64,000 bases of DNA, taken from positions 37,836,756-37,900,755 of the forward strand of contig JAPTYO010000009.1 of NCBI GenBank assembly GCA_036873135.1. The letters run 5' to 3'. The stretch comes from Clarkia xantiana subsp. parviflora. Lineage: Eukaryota; Streptophyta; Magnoliopsida; Myrtales; Onagraceae. Positions within the stretch are counted from its first letter, which is position 1. Every line of letters begins with the position of its first letter. Both the position numbers and the translations under genes were made by a program. Under the pieces are notes generated by a model, which did no database searches, was not told where the DNA came from, and was given only the letters and a program-made list of their open reading frames with translations. This document shows positions 23,111 to 35,730 of the stretch, piece after piece.

Positions 23111-23211
23111 ATCGAAAAAATCAGAACTAAGAAAGTCTGATAATTGATAGGGGCTCAAAGGCCCAACGATTACACAAGCGAGGAGAATACAAGGACTTTA
23201 AAGATAAGCAG

Positions 23212-25916
23212 TTAGGCTTGGTCCTTGTCAGCGGCATCTACAGGAGCTGGGTCCACGAGGTCGGTGGCAGAAGGCTCCACAGGGTCAGCCGCGGGATGAT
23301 CGACTATCGGAGCATCAGCACTTGGAAGCTCTGCTGCGTCTTCGACAATTGCGGGAGTACTCCCCCCATCACTCTCCTCCGAAAGGGCAAAGTATTTCTT
23401 CGCGAAGGGAGCAAGAGAAGAAGACTTGTCGAAGTTGATGGCGTCGCCATACTCCAGGTGGAGCTCCTCAACCGCATTGAAGAGAATGTTCTCCACCTCC
23501 GCGCTGCAGAACTTCACAGCATCAGCCTGGAAGTCTTCAGACCTCCGATAATCCTCCCGGCCCTTGATCTCAGCCGCGACCAGCTGCGCGGGAACCCCCG
23601 CAACTTGCTCCTCCAGAGCCTTCTTCTCGAGGACCACCTTGTCCTCAGCAACCTTCCGCTCCTGCTGCTCCCGCCTCAGGAGCTCTTCGAAGTCCCCGAC
23701 CTGCTTTTGGAGGTCCCGAGTCTTTCGGGCGAGGAGGGCCTGCTCCTTGGCCAGTTTTCCCCGCGAGGATTCGGAGGCTGCAAGATCCTCCTTAAGCTTG
23801 GCCGTGACCGCCCGCTCTTGTTCCAGAGCCTCCTCGTAGGCGAGGAAGTACCCGATGGAACGGTTGAGGTCCCCCAACTCCTGCGAAGAAAGGAAAAGAA
23901 GTGTTAGTAAACGAACAATTGACCTTAATAACGAAGAAAAGAAGGGTGAAAAGCTTACCTCTACCCGACGCATACACATCTGCATGACATCCCGGCGCAT
24001 CTCATCCCGATCCAAGTTAATCGGATACCTCATGGAAGGCAGGATTGAGCCTGCTATCAGGTGAAGAGCCAGCTCCGGGTATGTGTCCCCTTGTCGGAGC
24101 TGGACCCCTTGCAGCGTCTGGATAGGGGCCCATGGAGCATCCTCCTGATCGGAGTCAAAGGCCCGGTAGAAGCTCCCGTCAAGCGGGAGAGGAGATGGGC
24201 CGACGGGAGATGTGGAGGGTTGTGCCTCCGACCCACCCCGGGCTGGGGAAGGAGTGAAGTCGTGGACGGGCGACGATGGTCGCTGCTGTGAAGAAGACGA
24301 GGGGGCAGCCCCTGAGAGGTTGGTTTCAGGGGAGACTGCCCCGTCCTCTGACGATGGCGAAGGGAACCACCCTCATCTGTCTCCTCGGAGGAGTCCAAGC
24401 TTTCCACCCGACGAAATTGTTCGCCGGTCGGAGTCCCACCACCGGAGAAAAGTGGTGCCCCTGCCGAAGGAGGTGCCCCTGCTGAAGGTGGCGCGCCTGA
24501 TGAGGCTCCAGAACCCGACGGAGCCCCGGAGAGGCCTGCACCTGAAGGACGAGAAGAGGCTTTAGAAATGTAATCGGGAAAATCATCGGAGCCCTTACAC
24601 CAAACAATACGTCGGGAGACATATTGATCCTTCCCGCGATAGTTGTAATAGCCCGCCTTCAGGACACGAGGAGTTTCACCTCGAAGGATCCGTCTGACGT
24701 CAGCAATACGGGCCTCCCTGGTCGAAGGAATCAAATCTTTCGGGACCATCCTCCTGTACGATTTAATAGCGAGACAGAGCTTTTTACCTTCTTCAGCGTT
24801 CTGGACGTCGAAGAGCTGGTCCACCTCCACACGCTTCCGCTTCGGCTGCTCCGCAGAAGGAGACCCCGACGGAGCAGCAGCCTTCTTGGCGGACTTCCTC
24901 TTCCGCGAAGGGCGGACAACATCGGTCTCCCCCTGCTTAAGGAACAGATTGGTCAGCAAGGATACCTTCTTGGCTGCAAACAGTAGAAGAAAAAGGGTTA
25001 GAGATGTACCCAGGGAACCATATTGGAGGGGCCGTCGAAAAGCTGCCCCCGGAGATAATATCGAGGAGTCGGATCCCGGCGTTCACCAGGTCCCGCTCCA
25101 CGAGAGAATTGGCGTCGAGGGGAGTGTAGGACTCCCCCCATCGGTAGAGCTTGATGAGTTGAAGAGTTTGGAAATCTTCGTCAGTATAGGTGTGGAAGGC
25201 AGGAGGAGAGTCTGCTTCCACCTCCCATCGGGGCCATGGGATCGAAGAGTTTTGGATGAAGAAGTAGCTCCTTTTCCATCCGCTGTTGTCGGACCCCGTG
25301 TCGACCAGGAGTCCCCGACCCTTGACCACCTTCCAGGTGTCAGTGGTCCAGTTGCACAACCCAAGTTGCGTCTTGTTCCACTTCGGCATCCGGGGGTAGA
25401 AGGCGCAAACCCCCGCCTCGTTGCACTTCATCCCGTAGAAGGTCCTGAAGAGCTTGAGGTTGTATACCCACTGCTGTCGGAAGCAGAGGACCTGGAAGGC
25501 GTTCCATAGGCGAATGGCGTGCGGAGAGAATGTGGTCATATGAGTTTTGTAATGCCGGCACATCTCGACCAGATTACCACAGAAGGGGAATCTGATCCCC
25601 GCTGATACTTGCCCCGTAGAGACAAATACCTCCCCTTTTCGGGGACGAGTAACCTCAAGGTTACCCGAGGGTCGAGGCCAGGGATACGGGAAACAAGGTT
25701 CCCAAGTAGAGGTGATGTATCCCTCCCGGAGAGCTGCATCATAAGCGGTGCTGGAGATTTCATTCAGAGCATAATCAAAGTTGAAGGGCTTTCTTCCCTG
25801 AGCTAGATCCACTGTCTGAAAAGTAGCAATGGCAAGGAAGGCACATTGGGATTTTCGGAAAGCTGCAAACAAGGAAAAGATGAGCAAGCAATGAAGAAGA
25901 AATCCTTACCAGACAT
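23212..25916 (-). pseudogene. Tat-1 antisense gene (gypsy-type transposon-like N-terminus, coiled-coil C-terminus)
   Basis: Three long minus-strand frames abut: 25916 to 24937, 24959 to 24057 and 24033 to 23212. The likely ATG is 25916, with a 7-nt first exon and a possible 47-nt intron (25863-25909) giving MSAFRKSQCAF. The first part contains LVEMCRHYKTHMTTFSPHAI and LCFRQQWVYNLKLFRTFY, resembling the plant gypsy-type transposon domain (Transposase_28). The middle is basic and proline/serine-rich (KRKSAKKAAAPSG, KRKRVEV). The last part is a strong coiled coil, rich in E/K/A, with a well-formed 78-nt intron (23881-23958). Frames 1 and 2 overlap out of register near 24950, so a frameshift or missed intron exists there. 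Antisense extra genes are known from Tat elements; their role is not known. Confidence 0.78.
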
Positions 25917-26461
25917 GACGACTGGAAGTTGAAGGAATGAACTTGGCGTTGCCGGGAAGATGATCGGAAAAGCACTAAGGTCTTTGGAATCGCAAGAACT
26001 TGAATTCACAGAGGTTGTAGAAAGCTTTTGAAAATTCGGAGACGGTAAAAGTGGAACTGTGCCCACAACTAGGGTTTTATAGGCGAAGAGGACAGTTGAA
26101 GGGACGCTTCGATATGTGTCGTCGAAGTTGAAGCGTTCTGATCTGGACCGTTGAGATGGAACGTGCAGAATGGCAACGGGCGTAATGATTAAACAGCCTG
26201 AAAAGCACTTTTCAGAAAAACCAGGCGCGGAAAATCAGGCACGAGTGCCGAAGACGTCGCTTCACTATCTACCGCATTTAATGACTGGGGAATCGAGGAG
26301 TCCTCTCGGATTTGGCAGTTATCCACAAGGCATCGAGGAAACGTAAATGAGAAGACTAGTATTGAGTGACTATGCCAAGGGGAGATCCCCGACTTCGATG
26401 TCGGGAGGTAGGGAGTTGAAAGACACGACGAACTAAAAGTCCCTCATGTCTTGGGGGCAAA

Positions 26462-27174
26462 TGATGGGTCCGGCTACAGCCGTTAGGCAATTTAACGGTG
26501 AGGAAACGGAAAATAGGCCCGGTGGGCCCTAAACGAAGGCCAAGATGGCCCAGGCAAAGGATCCCGACGAAGGGAGTCCGAGGATGAGAGGTCCCGACAG
26601 AGTCGGACCTGACAAGCGAGCTGAACGCTCCCGACGAGATGCCTCTGAGTAGGCCCCGATGTTGAATCCCTGAGAACAATAGGCCTGTCACGATGACGAG
26701 GGGCCCCGAGCGGTGACACAACGAGATATCTCTGGAGTCCCCGACGTTAGTCGGGACTCGTTATCAGAGGATAAGGCCGAGATACGCGGGGCGTGGCCGA
26801 GATACGCGGAACGTGGTTAAGATACACGGAGCGTGGCCGAGATACGCGGGGCGTGGCCGAGATAAGCGAGATCATGGCCTAGATAGGCGGGATCACACCC
26901 AAGATACGCGGGATACGGGCTAACCACCCCCAACGGTTCACCAGGTAACTGAGGTACCTCTTCGCCTATAAAAGGGCAGAGGTCACCTCAGATCGATTAG
27001 GTTGAAATACATTACTTGAGATTACTGCTTGCCAGTCCGTACGAGACACTCATTTAAGCATCGGAGAAGGATTCTGGGTCACCGCCCGGTCTATCCCCTC
27101 TTGCAGGATTGCGTGGAGCGAAGGAGCTAGGATCGCCGTCAAAGATCGTACCGGAGTTCCACCGTGATCCAACA
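26462..27174 (+). repeat. Tat-1 3' LTR
   Basis: It begins TGATGGGTCCGGC and ends GATCCAACA, directly followed by GCCGC. A purine tract (TTGGGGGCAAA) precedes it. Confidence 0.94.
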
Positions 27175-27600
27175 GCCGCTAGAGGCTCTTCTCCGATACA
27201 CGCCACTAGAGGCTTTTCCTTATCACTCGCCACTGGAGGGATCGTCGATTAAGGGTTTACTTTATTGCACGCCACTGGAGGCTTTTTCTTATCACTCGCC
27301 ACTGGAGGCATCATCGATCAAGAGTTTACTTTACTGCACGCCACTAGAGGCTTTACTTTTCCGCACACCACTGGAGGCTTTACTTTTCCGCACGGGACTG
27401 GAGGCTTTACTTTCTGCAACTCCAACGGAGGCACCGCCAACAGGGGCACCGCCAACCGAGGCTTTACTTTTCCGCACTACCAATGGAAGCACTGCCAACA
27501 GGGGCACCGCCGACGGAGGTTCTACTTTCTACATCGCCAACAGGGGCACGCTATAGAGGCACCGCCAACAGGGGCACCGCCGATAGAGGCTCTACTTTTT
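27175..27600 (+). repeat. LARD-1 repeat block 3 (GCCACTAGAGGC array)
   Basis: About 15 units of roughly 20-45 bp have CGCCACTRGAGGCTTTACTTTYCGCA, drifting to CGCCAACAGGGGCAC towards the right. Each has a short GCC/GGC inverted repeat. LARD-2 has the reverse complement at about 55080-55415. Confidence 0.85.
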
Positions 27601-27747
27601 TGCACTTTCCGAAATAAGCCAGGAGTTTCCTTGAAGATTCGAAGACTCGAAAGAAGAGATACTTCCCAACCAAAATTGGTGTTTACTCGTCTTTGGACAA
27701 ATCCCCTCGAACTTGTTCTACAGAAATTCGCCCAAAGAGGGGCAAGC

Positions 27748-29215
27748 TGTAAACACCTAATTTTGGTACGCGCGACACGTATATAACACGTTCAATAATG
27801 TTATGTGTAACACGTTTAAAAAAGGAAATATTCAAACATAGAAGGTCACAGGGTTGCTAAAAATAGGTTTAGCTTAAATTAGGATAGTATATATGCATTA
27901 AATATCATGTAATATTCAGAAAGTATATGTTATATATTTATGACAATTTTCATAAATGTATATATGTAATTTTTGAAATAATTAGTGTGTATATTTAGGT
28001 AAATGTGTTTTCCTAATATTGAGACCTAATTTAGCTATAAAAGGGTACCTAGTATCAATGTAAAAGGGACAGAAAATTACAACAATAATAATATTACATC
28101 AGATTTCGAAATCCGTGCATATTTGTCTTCTAGTGAAAAAGTTTTTTTTTCCTTCACTGCCGGTGGCTACCCAGCCCCATCGGACCCTGTGGCCGCCGCC
28201 CGTGCCTGACCACGCAGCTCGCCACCTTCGTCGGCCAACCCAATTCCACCGCGTCCTCTCTCTCTCTTCTTCCCTCTCTCTCTCTCTCTCTCTCTGCAAT
28301 TCTCTCGCCGGAGTGTCCGCCGGAACACCAACCTCGCCTCGAGCCCAGCCGTCCCTGACCCGTACTCCATTCTCTGCTCGGCCGGATCCACCACGCTCTC
28401 CTGCCAGCACCGATCCCGACCACGACCAAGGCTTCTCTGTTGCGCCGGCGACCTTGAGTTCAGTCCCGCTGCGCCGGCGACCTCCACCCTAGCCCTCGTC
28501 TGCCGTGACCCGCCATCTAAGCCACCGTGGTTTCCTGCTGTTCGCTGTCGGTCTCGCCGGAGCTCTGCCTGTCATTGTCTGCTGCCATGGTTGATGCTGC
28601 CCTCTCCTGCAGGTGGTTTTTTTTAATCTTATTTATTTATTAGTTAATTTTCTGTTTTTATTTATTCATTATTTTGTACAATAACTATATGTTGGTGTTT
28701 GTTTAGTCATATACCAATAGTTCTAGTTTAATTACATGTTGTAACACTATCTATTTTATTATTTTTATTTTTATACATGTTGTATTAGTAGACTTAATTT
28801 GACAAAAATAGTTTGAATTCGATTAGTTTAGATTAATTAGGCGATAAAAGTTAATTATGTATATTCATCGTGATAGTTTGTATTGATTTAATTGTGTATG
28901 ATAATTGTTAATATTATTAGATTTTATTGTTGTGTATGCTCAAAATTGATTTATATTTAATTAATAATGAAATTGGCAAATTAAGTGAATTGAGTACCGA
29001 AATGGCGTAGTTAAAAATTATATTTTAAATTCGTAATAGAACCCCCGAACTCGAATTTCTGATCGTAGATCGATTTTAGACATGAGTATTTAATTCATTA
29101 TATATCTAGGTGATTTAGAATTCTAGTTAGCCTAATAATTAACTAGTGGCGACTCTTTCCAAAATTGTACGTTTTCAAAACGTTAATCGCCTTAGGTCAG
29201 ATTTTAGGTCCGACA
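27748..29215 (+). repeat. LARD-1 3' LTR
   Basis: It matches 9924-11415 throughout and ends GGTCCGACA before the second CCGGC. It contains the TATA box (28036-28043) and a shorter TC tract. Confidence 0.93.
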
Positions 29216-29665
29216 CCGGCCGAAACAAGGAATACCACATGGAATGGAGTGGACTTTTGTCCACTCCATTCCTCCTATATATAGTGGTGTCTTGGAATTT
29301 TCCTAAGCAATTCTCACAACTCTTCTCAAGAGTAAACTGGAGTGAATTCCTTCACTCCATTAGTTAAAGTTTCGGCCGAACCACTCCTTCACCAAGGGTG
29401 TGCCAAATTGCTTTCGAGAAATCTATCTGAGGATCTTTCCCCGCCGAAGAACTGATCAGAGGATTTGCTGTGGAGCTATACTTCGTGGGACTTTCTTCTA
29501 GGAACTTGCACGAGGTCCCGATCGGTGGATCGTGAACTCCCTCCACAACATCTTGGGCAAAGGATTCATCATTGAGGTATGTGCAAATTCTTCTGCTGCG
29601 TAATTTAGATTACTAGCACATACACGTTTTAGTGTTTCCTAGTATTACGTCCCCGTAATCCAACA
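29216..29665 (+). repeat. Copia-A 5' LTR, second part
   Basis: It continues the LTR from CCGGCCGAAACAAGG to CCCCGTAATCCAACA and matches the 3' LTR to 37466. A TATATATAG string at about 29275 is the likely core promoter. Confidence 0.93.
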
Positions 29666-29666
29666 G

Positions 29667-29678
29667 TGGTATCAGAGC
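29667..29678 (+). other. Copia-A primer-binding site (initiator tRNA-Met type)
   Basis: TGGTATCAGAGC begins two bases after the LTR end. This is the standard primer site of plant copia elements. Confidence 0.92.
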
Positions 29679-30287
29679 CTGTGTTAGGAGTTCTTAAAAT
29701 TTTGATAAACTGATGTTCTTGGATTTTATTCATGAACACCGAATTTTTCAATAAGAATCTGAAATTTTTGACAAAATTTCATGTTTTTTATCTTTTAAAA
29801 CTTAAAATTTCGGATTTTACATGTTTTTAAAGATCAAAGTCAAAATTTATGTTTAAATTTAAGTTTGATGTTCATAATCTTCAAGAACACGATGAATTTT
29901 ATCAAGAACACTTTTTTGGATTCATGATCATAATAGTGTTTGATCTTAAAATTTGACAATTTTTCCAATTTTTGGTGTTATGGCCGAAAACCCTGGGTAA
30001 ATTGTTAGGTACAAGTTTTAATTTCTTGGGGTGCAAGTAAGAAAATTCGACCGGCCTAGCATGTAGATATACTTGTTACCATATTTTAATTTTATTAAAG
30101 GAAACACTATATCTATAAATTGGAAAGCTAAGGAAAAGATTCACAATATATAGTAAAATATATACACTATCAATATATTTAGTTAAAGATAGGGATAAAT
30201 ATATATTGATAGGATTTAGTTACTTAAAAAGATTAAGAAGATATATTGTCTATATATTATATCCCTAAATATATATTTGACAATAAT

Positions 30288-30340
<53 letters not shown>

Positions 30341-33300
30341 TGTTGATTGATTTACATCTTAAAGATAGAATCTTGACAATATTTATATATATTAATAATG
30401 CATGTGCCGAATTTTATATATATATATTAGCAATATTGGAAATCATTTCACATAATTAATATTTCTTGTGGGCTAAGTTAAGTTTTTGGTGGATTTTAAA
30501 ACTCTATTTAGCCCAAGAGAAGTATTTTGGACGAACCCACTAGGGTTTATGGGCCAATCCAATTTGCATTAACGGAGCGGGTTAAACCAATCCGGACAGA
30601 CCTAGATGAGTAGGGTTGAATCTAGGTAACTAAGTGAATCTAAACCGAACCGGTTTCGAGTGATGAACCGAACCACAATCTTATTTTATTGAACCGTTTC
30701 GGCCCAAATCGGATTTTTAAAATCGGACCGACCCGAACCGGATTTTAAATTGGACCAAACTAACTTTTAAAATTTTCGGAAATTTTAAAAAGTTCAATAA
30801 AATAGGATGTCAAATTTTAAAATCCAAAAATGTTTTCAAACTTTAAAATTAACCTAAACAGTGCTCTTAAGGTTTGTGTTTTTACACATTTTCGGTTAAA
30901 ACCCTAATGCCTAGTTACGATTATGGGGATGTATCTCGGAAATGCATGTTTTAGGGACTCGATTAAAATTAGAGGGCTGAATTTCAATTGTTTACTTTCT
31001 GCAACGTATATTTGATATAATTAGAACTGTCGACTTTACTATGTCAAGCTAGCTGGATATTATATTTCAAGCATTGAGCTCTGGGATTTAAATATATAGT
31101 TTGCGCAATAGGATAGACATGATGTGAAGTTGGAATTGCCTATAATCCATGTCTAAGAAATTCGCATGTTTGATTGTAAGCATGAATTGCAAATCAGCCC
31201 CTAATGTTTTAAAAGTGTTTAAAACGAAAATCCAGTCGCCAATTATGCATGTTAGTGGAAGTTTCATGTTTTGACACGTATGCTAGAATGTTGAGGATGA
31301 TGAAGCATGTGATAATTTACTTTGCGTAGAATTATGTATGCTAGCATGAGTTCCTCGGAACATTAGACGCATGACGTGTATGCATGATGTTTGGTTTGGC
31401 CGATTTTATGGCATGATATGGTAATTTGCTGAGTGTAGTAGAATTATATGCATGCGTAAAATAGTCATAAATTTTCAAAATACAAAAGGGCCTTGGGAAA
31501 GCCAAGATCGGGTATACATCTTTTTCAAAATATTCCCGTTCTGGTAATCTGCAAAATAATAACCGTTTTCCAAAGACTGATCTATTAGATTGAACACGAC
31601 GGTAGTGTGAACTCTTTCACGGACCCCCTTCCCTCGGTTTACTGGCGGTCGGTTTGGTCTAGATGACTGGGGGATCACTATTTGTTGTATTCCATCTTAA
31701 TAGATAATCTGTTGTTTGCAATTCTTTTTCAAAATGTTATTGTCTTCCTGATTTGCATAATCATCAATGTGAGAGTTGGCTGAATTAGTGCAATTCAATA
31801 TTACTCGCAACCTTGATGGTATTAATTATGATGAATAAAATTGGTGTGTGTGTTGAACTCTCCACTATGATTCCGAAAAGTGGAGAGGACAACTACGGAT
31901 GAATATAGCAATCTGTATGATTTTGACAATGAGAAATGAATGTGATAATTTGTTCCCCAAGAATTGGAGTAGGTTCTTTGATGATCTGAACGCATATATG
32001 GTGATACATTGACCTTGGTAAAAAAGGGTTGATGAAGACTTCAATTGAAACCAGACAATGATATAGCTTAGTATTCATTCGCATCTGCCTCGGTGGAAGC
32101 AAGGATGCAAAAGGTAGAAATGTTTCGGCTGAATGAAATGGTCTTCTCTCTTTTCATGGATGTCGGCGTAAAATCCGCATCAAATCTTCAAGATGAAAGG
32201 TCAACATAGAAATGATGTATATGGTTGTCTGATATTGACATGACTCAATAACCTTGAGCCTAATCAAGTACAGTAACCACAGCAGTGAAAGGGAAACCTT
32301 ATCTGCTCACCATAGTGAGTTCGAAAGAAGTGAACCATTATCCGCATAACAAGAAGAGAACTGGACCGAATAAGTCCTATACGATAATCCGGTGGATTAA
32401 ACCCCGTTGATAAAGTGCGTCTCAAATACGCCTCGTAGGTCATGTGTATGAAGCTATAAAATATTTTATACGGACACAGATCATTTGAAGTGATTCACTC
32501 GTGAATTTACTCAGACGAGATGTTCAACATGACTCAAAGTTTTTGACTATATGCGCCAGAATCATGGATCAAATATGCAAACTTCAGATCAAGAACTATA
32601 CCATTTCCATTTATCGTTCGTCGTTCGTTACTAAAATTTTGGTTATTTTGAGATTCAGAGTTATTGAATAAAGTAATTGTTGCTCGATTCGAAACTCAAT
32701 TTGCTCATCAATTTAACATCTCGGTTGAACGAGAACGATCCGAAACGAAAATACAAACCTACGGGTTAGGACCAAAATTTCGGCCACTTAAAAGTTGACG
32801 AATAAAACGAAACGACACACATGCTTCGCATCTCAGTCAGGACAACTGAACTGAATATACCCATCGATTGCGTAGCTAGACCGAAAGATTTAGCATTTCT
32901 TATTTGTTAGTACTCCATTTAAAAATGATTATTTGCGTAATAATTAAACATGTTCAAAATCGATTAAATTAAATTTGGAAACGAAACGATTTAAACCAAG
33001 GGATAAAACTGGTTTTATGCGCCGTACGCGCGTATACCTCGAGAGACGGAACACATCGTTTTGAAGTACAAATTTAATAATGAAGTGTCTTAATGGATGA
33101 ATGCTGAATTTTTGTTTATAAGCCTTTAAAAATAACTCATTGATGACTACTATAGTTAGAAGTATGCTTAACGCTACTACAACCTAGTAGGACGTCAACT
33201 GTGAAATTAAAGCAAGAGCTTAAATGCATAGCCCATGAGGTGGATAAGTCTCTGGATGAGTTAATAAACGAAAGGAAGTAGTCAGTAAAACGACTCTCCT

Positions 33301-33800
33301 ACTATAAGCCTTGAACGAAAAGTTTGGCTAAGCAATCATATCATTAAATACTTCGAGAAACATAGTAAGGTTACATTATGTCAGGATTCAAAATTAATTG
33401 TTCCTACGGGATGAAATTATGTTGACTCATACTAATGTAACACTATATTCCAACAAAATCGGTTGACACGTTACCATAAAAGCTAAGAATGATTCGGGGT
33501 TAAACCTTATCATTAAGCAGCATTAATTTGCGGATTAAACAAGCATTTAATAAGAGTTTAAAATTAGTCTGGATTAATGGTGCCGTGGTCGAACATGACA
33601 CATTATAGAAATTTGAGGATAGATTTCCAATGCTTTGCGGAATGAAACAAACAAAAGTACTTATCAGATTATGAATGGATAACAAAGATTCTCAGGTCCC
33701 ACTTACTTCGAGTGGGAGAATGATATAGCATTAGTGAATGCATTAGTGAATGACATGGTAAATGATGATGGAAACATCCTCATAATAAATCCAGCGGGAG
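29679..33800 (+). pseudogene. Copia-A decayed leader, gag and integrase region
   Basis: The 4 kb after the primer site has the length expected for leader, gag, protease and integrase, but no frame longer than about 70 codons and no clear motif survives. It includes an (AC)n(AT)n microsatellite at about 30289-30341. I infer a very decayed coding region from position alone. Confidence 0.5.
30289..30341. repeat. (AC)n(AT)n compound microsatellite
   Basis: About 17 AC units are followed by a run of AT units, inside the decayed 5' part of copia-A. Confidence 0.96.
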
Positions 33801-33819
33801 GGCTCACTCCCCCTCACAT

Positions 33820-35730
33820 AATTATCACTAAATGTTAATGCGAATCAAGTTGGACCTGATAATCATAATGCTGAACTAATACAACTGCCCATTATTCCTA
33901 GTGGGAGGGAAACGACCAACTTGGTTCCAGATCCTAGTGATCAAGGAATAAATCTCGGAGGTAAAATCCCGAGACCAAGAGGTCATTCTAAGAAAGTTGT
34001 AGATCAAAGTTCTAGCACCGCCATTGTTCCCAGTGGGAGTAATACTCCGAAAGGAAGCATTATTCCGAGTGGGAGTAACGATCAGACATCAGACTAAAGA
34101 TGGGATAATCGAGCCTAGACTTAGTCTAAGGCAACGAACTTCTCTCAAGAAGTATCCCATCAAGTGAGACGTTCGTTCATGAACCAGTAACGGTTCAGTA
34201 AGCATTGGAAGAACCTCAAACGAAGGAATGGAGGAAAACAATGGAGGATGAAATTGCCTAAATGAGAACAAATTCGGTTTTGGTCTTTAGTTGATTTACT
34301 TGCTAACCACAGAGCTATAAAGTGAAACTTTAGAATTCACTACTGATGGAAATGTCGAGTGGTGCAAAACTCGAACAATTGCGAAAGGATATACCCAAAC
34401 TCACAGAGTGGACTTTGATGAGACAAACTCACCGACTGTGCGTTACACAACAGTCAGGGCCATCCTTGCCCTTATTGCAAGCCTCGATCCCGAGCCTGCA
34501 TAAAATGGATGTTAAGATCGCAATTCTCCACGGAAACCTAGAGGATAAGATTTATATGGAGCAGTCAGAGGGTTACATGACTCCCGGTAAAGAACGTAAA
34601 AGTTTGCAAACTCCAAAGATCTATATATGGTCTTAAACAATCGTCTCGGCAATAATATCGCAGGTTCCATTAGTAAATCGTTGGAAACAGATTTGTGAAT
34701 CTCCATGAGGATCCCTGCATATACACTATGACCTCCGGGTCTAAGTACGTCATCTTAACCTTATACGTGGATGACATACTAATTGCTGAAAACGATGTGA
34801 GTTTTATAAAGCAATCAAAGTCCTGGTTTACATCAGTATTCAAAAAGAAAGACATGGGAGAGGCTACGTGCATCTTAGGCATTAAATTCGCTAAAGATCG
34901 TGCTGCCAGGAGATTGTGTCTATCTCAAGAATCTCATATCAATAAACCGTTAAAGAGATTCATAATGTTGAATGCCAAACCCGTGGAAACGCCGGTTGTA
35001 CACGGGTGCACGCTGTCAAAAGCGTGATGGCCCGAAGAACCTGCAGAAGCGTGAACAGATGAAGAGTGACGAGTATTTGTGCATGGCAGGAAGCTTAATG
35101 TACACCATGCTCAGCACTCGTTTTGGACATCTGTTACGCTGTGGGCCTAGTAGTAAGATTCCAATCAGTCCCTAGCTATCAACTTTTAAAGACCGTAAGA
35201 CGAGTCATACAGGTACTGCCGACTACGTACTATGCAATAAGGGCAGGAAGAAAGAATTGACCGGTTTCAGTGACGCCAACCATGGTGGCGATCTGAATGA
35301 TCGTAAGTCCACCATAGGTGGGGTATTCCTCCTTGCTATATGCCACCGTTTCATGTACGAGCAAGAACAATCATGTGTCGCGCTATCTACGATGGAATCA
35401 GAATTCGTTGCCCTCTCCAAAAACGCACATGAGCGGTCTGGCTAAAAAAGGATTCTTACTGCAATATTGGGAACTGACAAATTGAGGAAGCCTGTAAAGG
35501 TATTCTCTGACAGTCAAGCTGCCACGACGGCAGTTAAGAATCCAAAGTACCATAGTAGGACTGAACACATTGATGTGAAATATAATTATGCTAAATCAGT
35601 AGTGGAAGACAATATAATCACTTTAGAATACTTTTCCACTGACGATATGGTGGCGGATCCACTGACTAAACCATTACGCATAAAGATTTTTGAAAAGCAC
35701 GTAAAACTGCTTGGATTGCGCAGGTTTTAA
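33820..35730 (+). pseudogene. Copia-A reverse transcriptase and RNase H remnants
   Basis: Fragments in changing frames follow the copia order. 33820-34090 resembles the variable linker before RT and repeats IVPSGSN-like words. 34500-34600 has KMDVKIAILHGNLEDKIYME (expected around the RT aspartate). 34695-35027 has LTLYVDDILIAEND, the RT active site. 35257-35445 has FSDANHGGDLNDRKSTIGG and CVALSTMESEFVALS, and 35467-35730 has KVFSDSQAATTAVKNPKYHS and ends DPLTKPL...LLGLRRF, all RNase H. Stops and shifts between blocks make it non-functional. Confidence 0.88.

Larger units (their letters stand above)
15943..27174 (+). mobile_element. Tat-1, Ty3/gypsy Tat-lineage LTR retrotransposon (11.2 kb, decayed)
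   Basis: LTRs at 15943-16613 and 26462-27174 begin TGATGGGTCCGGC and end GATCCAACA. The 5-bp duplication GCCGC (15938-15942 and 27175-27179) is exact. The primer site TGGCGCCGTCTGTGGGAA follows the 5' LTR. The order is gag, protease, RT, RNase H, a second RNase H-like domain, integrase, tandem repeats, antisense gene, LTR. The second RNase H and the antisense gene are features of the plant Tat lineage. The LTRs differ by only a few percent, so the insertion is fairly young, yet the coding region holds several stops and frameshifts. Confidence 0.94.
9924..29215 (+). mobile_element. LARD-1, non-coding LTR retrotransposon (contains Tat-1)
   Basis: It has TG...CA-ended LTRs (9924-11415 and 27748-29215, about 1.48 kb), a 5-bp duplication CCGGC (9919-9923 and 29216-29220), a primer site after the 5' LTR and a purine tract (AAAGAGGGGCAAGC) before the 3' LTR. 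After removing Tat-1 the internal domain is about 5.1 kb and shows no gag or pol. It contains degenerate repeats and three tandem-repeat blocks. A second copy with the same internal plan lies at 46704-58145 in reverse, so the lack of coding sequence is a family property. This fits a large retrotransposon derivative (LARD) mobilised by another element. Confidence 0.88.

Noticed and set aside
23218..25509. Plus-strand frames of 76-229 residues over the Tat-1 antisense gene
   Set aside because: They lack domain similarity and mirror the better-supported minus-strand frames with introns and a coiled coil.
28115..28492. Reading frames in the LARD-1 3' LTR
   Set aside because: Second copy of the GC-rich leader, same reasons as for 10298-10893.
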